Of a stretch of DNA of 64,000 nt, positions 8,640 through 18,500 are shown in pieces (within the stretch, counting starts at the first letter, position 1; every line of letters begins with the position of its first letter). The stretch is from NCBI GenBank assembly GCA_051861445.1, contig JBHYCS010000022.1:1-64000 (forward strand). The letters run 5' to 3'. The notes beneath the pieces are model-generated. The model did no database searches, was not told the origin of the DNA, and saw only the letters and a list, made by a program, of their open reading frames with translations. Origin of the DNA: Parasediminibacterium sp051861445 (GTDB taxonomy: Bacteria; Bacteroidota; Bacteroidia; Chitinophagales; Chitinophagaceae). The position numbers and the translations under genes are program-made.

Positions 8640-11030
8640 TTATTCATTTACCATTGCTCTAATAGCTTGTGTAATATCTTCTGCATTTGGTTTGCTAAAA
8701 TAATCGCCATCACTGCCATAACCTGGTCTATGTGCTTGTCCAGTTAATGTTTTAGGAGCAACATCTAACCACTTATAACCACCTTGTTCTTCCATTACTT
8801 TATTAAACATGTAAGCAGCTGCACCACCTGGCACATCTTCATCAATAAAAATAATTCTGTTTGTTTTTTTCAAAGATGCAAGAATGATGTGATGAATATC
8901 AAACGGCAATAAAGTTTGTACATCTATAATTTCACAACTAATGCCGTCTTTGGCTAATCGTTCTGAAGCATCTTGAATAATTCTTAAAGTAGATCCGTAA
9001 GAAACCACAGTTATATCATCACCTTGCTGAATAATTTCTGGAACACCTAATGGCACCGTAAAATCTAACAAATTAGCAGGCATTTTTTCCTTTAAGCGAT
9101 AGCCATTTAAACATTCAATTACCACAGCAGGATCGTTGCTTCGTAGCAATGTATTGTACATACCTACAGCTTGAACCATATTTCTTGGCACACAAATATG
9201 CATTCCTCTTAAGGCGTTTATAATCATACCCATTGGGCTACCACTATGCCAAATACCTTCTAATCGATGACCTCTTGTTCTGATAATAACTGGGCAACTT
9301 TGTTGACCAACGGTTCTAAAATGCAAAGTTGCTACATCATCTGTAAGTGGTTGTAAGCCATAAACCAAATAATCTAAATATTGAATTTCAGCAATAGGTC
9401 TTAATCCTCTTAAAGCCATACCAATTGCTTGTCCCATAATGGTTAGCTCTCTAATTCCAGTATCAAAAATTCTGTTTTCACCATGTTTTTGTTGTAATCC
9501 TGCAAAACCTTGATTTACATCACCAATCATACCTACATCTTCACCAAAAGCAAATACAAATGGATTATTGGCAAATAAAACATCAAAATACTTATTCAAT
9601 ATTTCATACCCATTTACAGTAGGTGCATCAAATGTAATGAATGGCTTCACTTCTTCTACCCTAGCAATACTTTTTGGTCCTTCATTGTACAAACAACTGT
9701 TGTATAACTTTTTGTTTACATTTTTTAATGATTGATAATATTGTTTAACCGCATCAATATTGGGAGAATTTGGTGCACTATCAATAGCAATGCTCAATAT
9801 ACGCATTACATCTCTACGTAAATGTTCTTGATTATTATCTAAATCGGCACAAATTTTTTGTAAATATTGATAAGTATCCATATCACTTACCACCAATTCT
9901 TTAATCAGTGAAATGGCTTTTTGAGCTTGTTCTTTAACAGGAGTTAAATAATTTGTCCAAGCGGTATTTTTACTATCTCTTGCAGCTTGTTTTGCTTCTA
10001 ATTCAATGGTTTGTAATTCTTCTTCGCTAGCAATTCCATTTTCAAAAATCCATTCTTTCATTTTTTTAATACAATCCCAATCTCTCTCCCATTGTAAACG
10101 TTCAGGGCTTTTATAGCGTTCATGGCTACCACTTGTGCTATGACCTTGAGGTTGCGTTACTTCTTCTACATGAAACAAAACAGGTGTGTGTGTTTCCCTC
10201 GTTTTTTGAATACCTTCTTCAAATACTTCACACATGCCTGCATAATCCCAAGCTTTTACCTTATAAATGTGTATACCATTGGTTCCATCTATTTTTTGCA
10301 TTCCTTTTAAAGCCGCAGAAATAGATCCTTTTGTGGTTTGATGCGATTTTGGAACCGAAATTCCATAACCATCGTCCCAAACAAAAATGGCTAAAGGCAC
10401 TTGTAATACACCTGCCGCATTTACAGCTTCCCAAAAATGCCCTTCACTTGTACTTGCATCACCAATGGTACAAAAGCAAACTTCATTGCCATTGTGACTT
10501 AAATTTTCGTATCGATGTAAATGTGGAGAATTTCTAAAACATTTAGAAGCAAAAGCCAAACCCAAAGCCCTAGGCATTTGAGAAGCCGTAGGAGCCATAT
10601 CAGATGTAATGTTTTTACGATTGGCTAAGTCTAACCAAAAACCATTTTCATCTACATTTTTTGTAGCAAAATGAGAAACCATTTGCCTACCTGCACTAAA
10701 TGGTTCGTTTTTAATATCTGGATCTGCGTATAATTGAGCAAAAAACTGTTCCGCACTAGCCAATCCACTTGCAAACATAAAAGTTTGATCTCTGTAATAT
10801 CCTGCTCTGAAATCGCCAGGTTTAAAAAACTTAGCCATCGCAATTTGAGCCAATTCTTTACCATCACCAAAGATGCCAAATTTTGCTTTACCAGTAAGTA
10901 CTTCCCTTCTACCCAATAAACTCACTTCACGACTAAACATCGCAACTTTATAGTCGTTTAAAACTTCATTTCTAAAACCATCGTATGAAAGCATATCGTC
11001 TTTATAAGACAAGGTAATTGATTGTTCCAT
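8640..11030 (-). CDS. Fused 2-oxoacid dehydrogenase E1 alpha/beta (branched-chain type)
   Basis: The 796-residue protein joins the two E1 subunits of a thiamine-diphosphate-dependent 2-oxoacid dehydrogenase. The alpha half (about residues 20-380) carries the ThDP signature beginning 'GDASTSEGHFWEA' near residue 190 and ending in 'WDDGYG', where the classical Asn-Asn is Asp-Asp. The beta half (about 465-796) has 'FGEDVGMIGDVNQGFAGL', 'RELTIMGQAIGMALRG' and a transketolase C-terminal domain. E1 decarboxylates the 2-oxoacid and passes the acyl group to lipoyl-E2. Fused forms are usual in Bacteroidota and are generally annotated as branched-chain 2-oxoacid or pyruvate-type E1; substrate cannot be fixed from sequence. 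No E2 or E3 gene lies nearby. Confidence 0.9.
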   Translation of the reverse strand: MEQSITLSYKDDMLSYDGFRNEVLNDYKVAMFSREVSLLGRREVLTGKAKFGIFGDGKELAQIAMAKFFKPGDFRAGYYRDQTFMFASGLASAEQFFAQLYADPDIKNEPFSAGRQMVSHFATKNVDENGFWLDLANRKNITSDMAPTASQMPRALGLAFASKCFRNSPHLHRYENLSHNGNEVCFCTIGDASTSEGHFWEAVNAAGVLQVPLAIFVWDDGYGISVPKSHQTTKGSISAALKGMQKIDGTNGIHIYKVKAWDYAGMCEVFEEGIQKTRETHTPVLFHVEEVTQPQGHSTSGSHERYKSPERLQWERDWDCIKKMKEWIFENGIASEEELQTIELEAKQAARDSKNTAWTNYLTPVKEQAQKAISLIKELVVSDMDTYQYLQKICADLDNNQEHLRRDVMRILSIAIDSAPNSPNIDAVKQYYQSLKNVNKKLYNSCLYNEGPKSIARVEEVKPFITFDAPTVNGYEILNKYFDVLFANNPFVFAFGEDVGMIGDVNQGFAGLQQKHGENRIFDTGIRELTIMGQAIGMALRGLRPIAEIQYLDYLVYGLQPLTDDVATLHFRTVGQQSCPVIIRTRGHRLEGIWHSGSPMGMIINALRGMHICVPRNMVQAVGMYNTLLRSNDPAVVIECLNGYRLKEKMPANLLDFTVPLGVPEIIQQGDDITVVSYGSTLRIIQDASERLAKDGISCEIIDVQTLLPFDIHHIILASLKKTNRIIFIDEDVPGGAAAYMFNKVMEEQGGYKWLDVAPKTLTGQAHRPGYGSDGDYFSKPNAEDITQAIRAMVNE

Positions 11031-11239
11031 CTAACAAAAATAAATATTCAGCAGCAGTATTTTACCAAAATATTTAAAGACCATAAATGCATTTTTACTT
11101 ATATACAAGTTAAACGCATGCAACAACATGTACTATTTAAGGAAAAAGAAAGAAAACAGGAAACGATATGAAAATATGGCTTAATTTTTATAGAATAGTG
11201 ATATACATTTAATATTTTTACCGCATAAATTTTTGTGAC

Positions 11240-11695
11240 ATGAAAAAATTAGTTTTATCAATTTTCGCTATTTGTATGGGAATGATTGTGTTTGCACAAC
11301 AACCTACAGTTATGAAAGACATTGCCAAAACACTAGAATTTAAAAATGCAGATTATGATTTTGGAAAAATTCCTTACGGAAAAGAAACAAAATACATGTT
11401 GGAAATCAAGAATATTAGTGCCGATTCTGTAACCTTAGAAAATGTACAAGTTGGTTGTGGATGCACTACACCTATTTATGAAAAAGGCAAAAAGTTTGGA
11501 CCAAACGAAACCATTAGCGTAACACTAGGTTTTAATGGAATGTCAAGTGGATCTTTCACAAAAGTTGCAACCTTGTTTTTTAATGATGGAATGACCAAAC
11601 AAGTAACTTTTAAAGGCGAAACATTTACACCACCTGCAACTTCTGCACCCGTAAATAATGTTGTAGAAAAAATGAAAAAGCCAACTATTAATTAA
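11240..11695 (+). CDS. DUF1573 domain secreted protein
   Basis: A 151-residue exported protein with a signal peptide ending at 'VFAQQ' and one DUF1573 (ASPM/SPD2/Hydin-like immunoglobulin) domain. Hallmarks are 'YDFGKIPYG', 'EIKNIS' and the conserved 'VGCGCTTP' turn with paired cysteines, followed by 'GFNGMSSGSFTK'. The family is abundant in Bacteroidota and thought to be periplasmic or surface scaffolding; no enzymatic role is known. It is followed 14 nt later by a second DUF1573 gene, so the two form an operon and probably arose by duplication. Confidence 0.88.
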   Translation: MKKLVLSIFAICMGMIVFAQQPTVMKDIAKTLEFKNADYDFGKIPYGKETKYMLEIKNISADSVTLENVQVGCGCTTPIYEKGKKFGPNETISVTLGFNGMSSGSFTKVATLFFNDGMTKQVTFKGETFTPPATSAPVNNVVEKMKKPTIN

Positions 11696-11709
11696 TGCAT
11701 TAAATAGTA

Positions 11710-12114
11710 ATGATGAAAAAAATAATATTAGCCGCCTTCATTCTTTGTGCCATATCAGCATGGGCACAAGAGGGTGTAAAATTTGCTAAGACAACACACA
11801 GTTTTGGTAAAATAACAAAAGACAAACCAGTTACCTACGTATTTAGTTTTTCAAATACATCGTTGAAGCCTGTAATTGTTGAAAATGCAACTGCTGAATG
11901 TGGCTGCACAACGCCAGAATATCCGAAAGAACCTATTATGAAAGGTAAATCTGGTAGTATAAAAGTTACCTACAATGCTGCTACTGTTGGCACTTTTAAA
12001 AAAAATGTAACCATAAAATTTGCTAACCAACCAGCACCAACTGTATTGACAATTGATGGAGAAGTAATAGAGGCAAAGGAAGTAGCTAAACCTACTGTAA
12101 AAAAGAAAAGTTAA
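11710..12114 (+). CDS. DUF1573 domain secreted protein
   Basis: A 134-residue paralog of the preceding gene, with a signal peptide ending at 'AWAQE' and a DUF1573 domain ('HSFGKITKDKP', 'FSNTS', 'AECGCTTPEYPKEP', 'YNAATVGTFKKNV'). A short Lys-rich tail closes the protein. The ATG at 11713 is an equally possible start. It is co-transcribed with its neighbour and followed by a perfect 16-bp terminator stem. A third DUF1573 protein, a lipoprotein, lies at 53.1 kb. Confidence 0.88.
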   Translation: MMKKIILAAFILCAISAWAQEGVKFAKTTHSFGKITKDKPVTYVFSFSNTSLKPVIVENATAECGCTTPEYPKEPIMKGKSGSIKVTYNAATVGTFKKNVTIKFANQPAPTVLTIDGEVIEAKEVAKPTVKKKS

Positions 12115-12132
12115 TTTCTGAAAATAATTTAT

Positions 12133-12173
12133 ACAAAAGAGGCTGTCTTCATTTACGAGACAGCCTCTTTTGT
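12133..12173. terminator. Bidirectional intrinsic terminator, AGAGGCTGTCT family
   Basis: A perfect 16-bp inverted repeat with a roughly 9-nt loop lies between convergent genes. Its core AGAGGCTGTCT is the same as in the hairpin at 61389-61420. Confidence 0.88.
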
Positions 12174-12196
12174 GTTTAATAACAATTGACTTCAAC

Positions 12197-15100
12197 TTAT
12201 TGTGCTACCAACACTGTTTTTACAAGTGTTTCATGCACACCATCTTTCACAACTAATTGATACCAACCTGCTTTTACGGTATTTGGTAATTGTAGTGTTT
12301 GTAATTGTGTTCCACCATAGTATTGTAAAAAGTTGGTGAAATGTGTACGACCATCAACTCCCACTAAACTAATAGCTAGACTACCTGTAGCCAAATTCTG
12401 TAATTGAACTTGTAACAACTTATTGGTAATAGGATTTGGATATACTTCTACCAATGGTTTTGATGCAATAGATGCTAATTTCACAACAGAACTATAGCCA
12501 ATAGCAGCACTTAATTTGTCTACACTTTTTATTCTATAATACACAGTTTGACTATTTGAGACATCACTAAATGTGTAGTTATTAGCACTAGTTGCAACTA
12601 CTATGGTACCTACAGTTGTAAACACATTACCATTTAAAGACTTTTCAACAACATAATAATCAACATTTAATTCTTGAGCAACTTTCCACTGAACCAAAGT
12701 AGCATTTGAAGCCTTCGAAGCATTTACTTGTACAAATTTTACAGGAAGTAATGTTGGAGTAGCATTATATACTACATAGAATGATCCAAAAGTATTGAAA
12801 CTAGCTGTAGCAGTATTTGTTGTATTGCTACCAGAACCAATTGGAGCTGTCCAAGCATTTGAATTGTAATTTGATATACCAATTTGATTGGTATACGTAG
12901 CAAAAGTATTTCCTTTTAGTGCATTTGGAAAGCCTAATGTAATTGTTGCAAAGCGATCGGCAGTTGGATAAACTCTATTGATTACATAATTTGCATTTAC
13001 AGCAGTATCTAATTGACCAGAAGATAGAACTGTACCATTTGGCAAACCATTGTTTGTAGCATTGTTAAAAGCTGTTACCTGAAAATTAGAAGTAGAATCA
13101 GGAGTAATTATTACAGGCAAATAATGGCTATTTGTTCCAACAGGAAACACACGTTCTGTAGCAAATCTTTCGATACCTAATACTGCTCTTGCACCAGTAG
13201 TAGTGTTGACTTTTGTATCAACATATTTATTACTACCAAAACCAACAATTGCGTTACCAGATTTAATGAATAAAGAATCTGAAGGTCTTAAAGTAAGCAT
13301 GTTATTTAAGGTTAAAGTACCATTTAAGTTAACAGTGCCAATATTGGTAGTTACAGGGGCGTTTACTTCTAAATTATGAATATTAATAGGATTGGTTGAA
13401 GTACCTGAAAATGGTTCTGTTGTAGGATTATTAAACACATAGCTGCTTGCTCCAAACGTTGTTGTAGTCATATTGCTATAAATACCGTCTACACCATTTG
13501 CACTAGAAATAGCCAAGGTAGCAGGCGTACTACTAAAATTCATAACCAAAGTATCAGCTATACCACCAATAACCAAATATCCGGTATCACTAATTGTAGC
13601 AGCATTAGAAAGTGTGTAATTTCCTCCAGAAGAATAGGCCGTAATAACGGTTCCAGCAGGAATATAAGAAGGTTGATTTACACATTTAACAGTTGTGCCA
13701 ATAGGTATAGTAGCTATTCCAAAAACATTCATATTTCTAGATCCTCTTGTAATTGTAATTGAGCCAGATGCACCTCTATCGCCTTTATAGGTTCTAGAAA
13801 AAGAGCCGCTTGTAGAAAGTGTACCTGTTGCAGCACCATCTAAAGAGAAATTATTAGCAGTTAATCTTCCCGTAATTGCTGTTGTACCTGTAACCGTCAA
13901 ATTACTAGATAAACTCAAATGAGCCGAATCTGCAACATATAAGTTTGTAAAACTAGTAGCAGCAGAACCTGTAAAGGTTTGTGTTGCATTACCAGCAAGC
14001 GTAACGTTACCAAAATTCATTGGCACAACATTATTATTTACAATACCGCCATAAAGTACGAAAGAACCATTATTTGCACCAGAAACGCCAGAATTTGTTG
14101 ACGCAAGTGTAAGCGTATCTATTCTTGCAGCGTTCAGTGTCATATTCGTTCTAGATGCGGAAGAAATAGGAACTGCTCCACCTCCAAATCTTAAATTTCC
14201 AAAACGAACATTCGGTCCAGAATAAAAATAAGGTGGATAAGCATTACCATAGTTGATTACATAGTTACTATTGGGTAAGAAAGCTGTTACTGGCGTAAAT
14301 GGAAATGTTGAACCCAAGTTTACAGTAACCCCAAAAGGAGGAAACATACGATAAGCACTACCCCCTGAGCCAATCTGAGGATGTGTATAAGTTGCACCTC
14401 CTTCGAAAAGAACACTTTCTCCATTTGAAACAAAAACAAAATTACCAGCAGCTAAAGAACCCGTACTCATTGGATTGCCAAAAACATAACCTGACGAATT
14501 GGGATTAGTTGAAACACTATGATTGGTTCCGTTTAAACAGGATGAACCACGTTTAAACCGTAGTGAATTAGGTGAGGTTGCATATAATCTACCTCCTACA
14601 CCCCTTGGTTGAAAGTTAAATTGACCATAAATTTCACCTGTAGCACCAGCATTCAAAAAAATGACTAAAGAGTTCATGGTAGTTGTAGCTCCTATACCAA
14701 AATTAAAAATTGATGTAGCATCAACAACAAAACCTGGATTGCCAAAAATGTACACTGTAGTTGCTTTGTATATACTTAAGTTGGTGTTAGCACTTGAAAG
14801 CGGAGCATTTTCTGAACTTACATATAAAGTATCAGTACCATTAATACCAACAATTTGAGTCATATTAATAAACGAAGTGGTAGTACTAATAAAATCGCCT
14901 TGTTTAAAAATTTTACTAATATTGGCACCATACACAGGAATAACACAAGCACCAACCGTAGCACCGTAAGATGCTGTGCCAGCTAACTCAGTATTTCCAT
15001 TAGCAGTAGTAACAATTGTTACGGTAATTCCATTTCTCAATTGTAAAGAAGCGATTGAATCTTTAACAGCAGATACGTTTACCACTTTATTACTCGCTAA

Positions 15101-15322
15101 ACTAGGCACAGATCCATCAAAAATCAATGTATCTGTTATAGAAGGTGTTATCCTTGCTGTTCCATTTCCATCAGGTGAAGTATTCCAACTTGCCTGATTT
15201 CCCCATGAAACGGGAGCAGCTGTTGTTCCATTACCTCCAACCCAATAATAGGCGGTTTGTCCAGAAACATAGCTGGTTATAATGAAAGCCATACTTAATA
15301 AAACCAGAACTTTCTTTTTCAT
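12197..15322 (-). CDS. Giant T9SS-sorted surface protein, beta-solenoid-like
   Basis: A 1041-residue exported protein. The signal peptide ends near 'YVSGQ', followed by 'YYWVGGNGT', a start typical of large Bacteroidota surface proteins. Residues of about 50-800 are Ser/Thr/Asn/Gly-rich short beta strands with strand-turn periodicity, suggesting a right-handed beta-solenoid or stacked sandwiches. Near residue 880 a fibronectin-like segment appears ('WKVAQELNVDYYVVEKS', 'YYRIKSVD'). The last 80 residues ('VEVYPNPITNKLL' to 'GWYQLVVKDG') match a type-A T9SS sorting domain, so it should cross the outer membrane by T9SS. Function unknown; adhesin or matrix protein is an inference. It is last in a minus-strand trio, 19 nt after a PID-CTERM-like peptide gene. 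Confidence 0.85.
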   Translation of the reverse strand: MKKKVLVLLSMAFIITSYVSGQTAYYWVGGNGTTAAPVSWGNQASWNTSPDGNGTARITPSITDTLIFDGSVPSLASNKVVNVSAVKDSIASLQLRNGITVTIVTTANGNTELAGTASYGATVGACVIPVYGANISKIFKQGDFISTTTSFINMTQIVGINGTDTLYVSSENAPLSSANTNLSIYKATTVYIFGNPGFVVDATSIFNFGIGATTTMNSLVIFLNAGATGEIYGQFNFQPRGVGGRLYATSPNSLRFKRGSSCLNGTNHSVSTNPNSSGYVFGNPMSTGSLAAGNFVFVSNGESVLFEGGATYTHPQIGSGGSAYRMFPPFGVTVNLGSTFPFTPVTAFLPNSNYVINYGNAYPPYFYSGPNVRFGNLRFGGGAVPISSASRTNMTLNAARIDTLTLASTNSGVSGANNGSFVLYGGIVNNNVVPMNFGNVTLAGNATQTFTGSAATSFTNLYVADSAHLSLSSNLTVTGTTAITGRLTANNFSLDGAATGTLSTSGSFSRTYKGDRGASGSITITRGSRNMNVFGIATIPIGTTVKCVNQPSYIPAGTVITAYSSGGNYTLSNAATISDTGYLVIGGIADTLVMNFSSTPATLAISSANGVDGIYSNMTTTTFGASSYVFNNPTTEPFSGTSTNPINIHNLEVNAPVTTNIGTVNLNGTLTLNNMLTLRPSDSLFIKSGNAIVGFGSNKYVDTKVNTTTGARAVLGIERFATERVFPVGTNSHYLPVIITPDSTSNFQVTAFNNATNNGLPNGTVLSSGQLDTAVNANYVINRVYPTADRFATITLGFPNALKGNTFATYTNQIGISNYNSNAWTAPIGSGSNTTNTATASFNTFGSFYVVYNATPTLLPVKFVQVNASKASNATLVQWKVAQELNVDYYVVEKSLNGNVFTTVGTIVVATSANNYTFSDVSNSQTVYYRIKSVDKLSAAIGYSSVVKLASIASKPLVEVYPNPITNKLLQVQLQNLATGSLAISLVGVDGRTHFTNFLQYYGGTQLQTLQLPNTVKAGWYQLVVKDGVHETLVKTVLVAQ

Positions 15323-15341
15323 AAAATTTTATTTTAGAGTG

Positions 15342-15551
15342 TTAATTGTCAACTTCTATTTGATTTTTTTTCAATCTTTTTACGCCATAACCTACTCCTG
15401 CAATTACCAGAATCGATAGCCCCCCATCAATGGGAACATCATTTACGTCATCATCAAATCCTGGTTGTGCAAACAAAAGTGTTGGCATAAATGCGATACA
15501 AAAAATGATAACAAATACAATTATTTTTTTGCTGTATATTTTCTTGAACAT
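15342..15551 (-). CDS. Small PID-CTERM-like peptide
   Basis: A 69-residue protein made of a signal peptide (cleavage near 'LLFAQ'), an acidic stretch, the motif 'VPIDGGLS', a Gly-spaced hydrophobic helix and a basic 'KRLKK' tail. Motif, transmembrane helix and basic tail form the tripartite layout of CTERM sorting signals. The P-I-D-G-G motif is what I recall as the PID-CTERM class of Bacteroidota. Almost nothing is left besides the sorting signal, so the mature product would be about 10-15 residues. It lies between two giant T9SS-sorted protein genes (33 and 19 nt spacers). A second copy at 61.5 kb sits in the same position behind a related large protein. Confidence 0.8.
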   Translation of the reverse strand: MFKKIYSKKIIVFVIIFCIAFMPTLLFAQPGFDDDVNDVPIDGGLSILVIAGVGYGVKRLKKNQIEVDN

Positions 15552-15584
15552 GATTGAACCTTTAATAGATTTATAAATAGGAGA

Positions 15585-18500
15585 TTATGGTTTCACCGCT
15601 TTTAGAATAGTATTATAATTACCATTTCTAACTTCTAAAAAATACATTCCTGAAGGCAACTGATTTGCCGGAATACTAAACTGACTATTTCCGGTTTGGC
15701 TGTAATAATGTTGAGCAACAAACTGACCAGATTGATTAAAAACTTTCACCACAAACTTTTGGGTAGATGGATTATTTGCAAGAACATCAAACGAATTACT
15801 TATAACGTTGGTTTTAAGTTTAAACCATAAATCATTCAATCCATCTACTGGTGCATTGACAGCTGATCCAGAAGTAGCTTCTACCAACAACTCAAATCTA
15901 TTATCTCCTTTACTTTCATTATCAACAGTTACCGAAAATGCATATTCAGTACCTTTTTCTAAAGGGATTAATTTATCTAGATATTTATCTTTTAAATAAA
16001 AAGAATGAATACCGTCATTTTCTGGTAAATTGGTAATTGTAGCAGTAAGTTGCAATGGTGTATTGCATTTGATACCTACAGGAATTCTTAAATTACTATT
16101 CGATTTTCTTGAATCTATTGCTAACTTATGAGTATCACTACTAATCGTATACCAATCGATATCGGGATTTGCAAATTTCACAGCGTCTAATTGTTCTTTA
16201 GCATCTGTAGCAGCTGCGTTTAATCGAACATGTAATGCATCCCAAACAATGCTACCACTGTTCAGTTGAATTTGGATTGACTTATTATATTGACTAAACA
16301 ATGCTTGAGTAGCTGCAGTACTTACTTTATCAGTTTCTCTAAACTCTAATGAAGCACCGGTAGCATTTGTTTGTACAAAAAAAGATGCATAAGATGGTAA
16401 AATATATGCACTTTCCCATGCAACTGTTTCGTAAGCACCTCTAGTTGCAGCAGTAGGATTCCAAACATAAAAACCCGAACCTTCAATATTTGTGCGTCTT
16501 GTAGCATCTAACAAAGCCATATTTACATTGCTAGGATATGGATTTCCTACTAAGTTCCAACCACTACTTGCTGTAGTGTTATATTGCAATGGAATGATTT
16601 GTGTACCTATATTTAAATTTCCAGTAAATCCAATTGAGGCATTACCAACTGTGTAATTGTTGCCATCCAATCCTGTTCCTTTTGAGCCTCTATATAAAAT
16701 TCTTAATCCTTTATATTGCTCTATTCTATTTGCAGAAAGAGATGTACCATTTGTTCCAGAATCAATTCCAGATGTATAAGCTACCCAACCATTTGCAATT
16801 CCATTAACTGTGTTTTCTGTTATATCTGCATTGACAAATCGAAATGCAGAAGGGTTATTTGAGCCTGTATTTACAGAAAATCTATTTACTACACCACCAA
16901 CTCCTGTTATATCTACACCACCATCAACCATTAAAGATGTTAATGATACCGATGTACTAAATGGATGTGATAGAAAACGAAATCCTCTTTTACTATTTGC
17001 CGGTCCTGCAATAGAAGAACTACCACCCCCTGCAATAAATTTTTGAATTGTTACATTATTTGCGTTTGAAAGCGTACCTGCAATAGTTGCAATAGATGCA
17101 GTTCCACTCACATTACTTTCTAACAATACTGAACGACTATTAAAGTTTGTAGCACCTGTTGTAATATTTAGAATTCCTGTAGCTCCAATATTTCCTGAAG
17201 CATTATCATTTATTTTTAAGTTTGCACCAACTGTAAAAGTTCCTGTTGAAACTTTCAATAAAGAATCAATCTCAATTGCTTGATTAATCGTAACGCCTGA
17301 TGTGTTATTTATGGTTAAAGCTTTTATTTTTGATGAAACAAATGTATTATTAGCAATGGTTTGAGCTACAGGTGTTTGTGTGTACGTAATGTACTCAATA
17401 ATGCCTTGTGTTGCATCTATTGTACCTGTTGAATTCAATGAAACTGTACCAGCAAATTTAGCAGTGGCATTCACTTTTAGGATTGTATTAGCAGATACAG
17501 ATGTATTTCGAAAAGTAATTGAACCTTGACCATCAATAATAGAAGTTCCAGATTTTGTAAAATTAATAGCTGTAGAAACGTTAGAAGTTGTTTGTGGCGT
17601 ATAGGCAAATACAGGAGAAGCAACCGTTAAATCTCCACTGATATTAAGTGTTTCATTTACACCTCCGGTAAACAATCCTGCACCTTTTTTAAATTCTAAG
17701 CCACCATTCATATTTACAGTTCGTGTAGTTGTATTATTACCCACTTGAAACACTGAACCAAAATAAACCATTGGTGCTGTTGTATAACCAGCACCACCAT
17801 TGGTGATGGAAACTGATAAAACCCCTAATCTAGCATTTGCAGTTGCACTTGTACCATCACCTGTTATTGTAATTCCAGGCATAGAAATATAACCTGAACC
17901 TTCAGCTGTAATGGTTAGTGCAGTAATTGCACCAGTTGCATTTGTAATTGTATTTGTTCCAATTGTTGCTGTAGCTGTGGCTGCAATACCTGCATAAGAC
18001 CAAACTGCAGTTCCATCTGTAATTCCACTACCAGTTCCTGTTGGAGCAATGGTTCCAGATGTTCCTGCTGTGGTACAAGTGTATAAATTACCACCACTGT
18101 TTACTTGGGTATTTAATGTGTACGCAGTAGTTGCAGTCCATACGTTTCCAATACGAACATTTGCTATTGTGTAGCCAGAACCTGTATTGGTAATTTCGTA
18201 TCCAGAAATTTTGAACGATGAAACGGATGCTGTTGCTAAAGTTGTACTACTACCAACAAAAGTTATAAACGGATTCACAATTAATTTTCCAGGATCAGTA
18301 ACAGTTATTCCTGTTACCACTCCAGATCCATTAATGGTAGCAACACCAGCAGCGGCATTGCCTTCACCAATTACCATTTTGCAGACAAAAGTTAAAGCAC
18401 CGTTACAAGTCTGAGTTACTCCATCTCTCACAGTAAAAGTTTGTCCAGCAGTTAAATTGCTCGGATTCGATGAAGTCCCACTCCATCTTCCAGTTGACGC

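Noticed and set aside
17915..18097. A Gln/Leu-rich 60-codon frame inside the giant surface protein gene
   Set aside because: It is a frame-shifted reading of repetitive Ala/Thr codons within the real gene.
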